Positions 63,972 through 64,000 of a stretch of 64,000 nucleotides of DNA are shown piece after piece. Positions within the stretch are counted from its first letter, which is position 1. Each line of letters opens with the position of its first letter. The DNA comes from Isoetes taiwanensis (Eukaryota > Streptophyta > Lycopodiopsida > Isoetales > Isoetaceae): positions 8,018,105 through 8,082,104 of the forward strand of contig JAJEKV010000051.1 of NCBI GenBank assembly GCA_021234155.1. Reading direction: 5' to 3'. The position numbers and the translations under genes were made by a program. The notes below the pieces were generated by a model that was not told the DNA's origin, did not search any database, and saw only the letters and a list, made by a program, of their open reading frames with translations.

Positions 63972-64000
63972 TCCTATGATCAGGTCATACTTGCCAATGC

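Larger units (their letters stand above)
60496..64000 (-). mobile_element. 3' half of a Ty3/gypsy chromovirus (copy A; continues past the window)
   Basis: Protease C-terminal part, RT, RNase H, integrase and chromodomain follow each other on the minus strand, ending at the polypurine tract and LTR. Pro to RNase H is split by several frameshifts; integrase is nearly intact. The chromodomain places it in the chromovirus branch. Because it shares the LTR with copy B, both copies most likely belong to one family. Confidence 0.95.

Overview
The window is nuclear DNA of a land plant with a large, transposon-packed genome. Both retroelement primer-binding sites match plant initiator-Met tRNA (TGGTATCAGAGC). 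It holds Ty1/copia, Ty3/gypsy, hAT and Helitron remnants, plus pieces of a plant ATG11-like gene and an LRR gene. I cannot name the species. No intact host gene is visible; nearly everything is mobile-element sequence, tandem repeats or gene debris.

Left third (1-14,300): a 1.09-kb tandem satellite (1-2,790); CGTCG-rich low-complexity DNA around a pyrimidine tract and three tRNA-like repeats; a heavily frameshifted plus-strand Ty3/gypsy element (5,022-9,170); then about 4 kb of decayed GC-rich sequence I cannot assign and an LTR-like end. Middle (14,300-40,500): a plus-strand copia element split by a 3.4-kb TA-flanked inverted-repeat element that carries palindromic GGTATAAATTTATACC boxes near both ends; a three-unit tandem array with nine long foldback hairpins (23,031-25,315); a Helitron helicase fragment, an RPA-like fragment and an ATG11-like pseudogene fragment; then mostly AT-rich sequence with minor gene-like debris. 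A young complete copia element (40,567-46,060, minus strand, 5-bp target duplication) follows.

The most unusual part is 49,280-64,000, read on the minus strand. A 1,670-bp gypsy LTR (58,826-60,495) is flanked on one side by the polypurine tract of a chromodomain-bearing pol (60,496-64,000+) and on the other by a primer-binding site leading into a second copy's 5' half. That 5' half does not go straight to gag. It first carries two extra gene cassettes. Cassette 1 encodes a histone H3-like protein: an N-terminus nearly identical to the H3 tail (TRTKQTARKP after Met removal), about 260 residues of charged disordered sequence, and a complete H3 histone fold (alpha-N, alpha1-3) separated from the first part by one frameshift. 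Cassette 2 encodes an unrecognised protein of about 500 residues with an acidic tract. Each cassette has its own CTATAAATAG box, a related leader, and upstream a B-type plus A-type pair of palindromic modules of about 67 nt. Gag and the start of protease follow, then the copy is truncated. A 3.8-kb hAT transposon with a perfect 8-bp target duplication sits inside one palindromic module.

Taken together, the sequence suggests a chromovirus family that carries its own H3-tail-bearing histone as well as an integrase with a chromodomain, a module that in related elements recognises methylated H3. The linkage and reading frames are seen in the sequence; the idea that the two proteins cooperate in chromatin targeting is inference.
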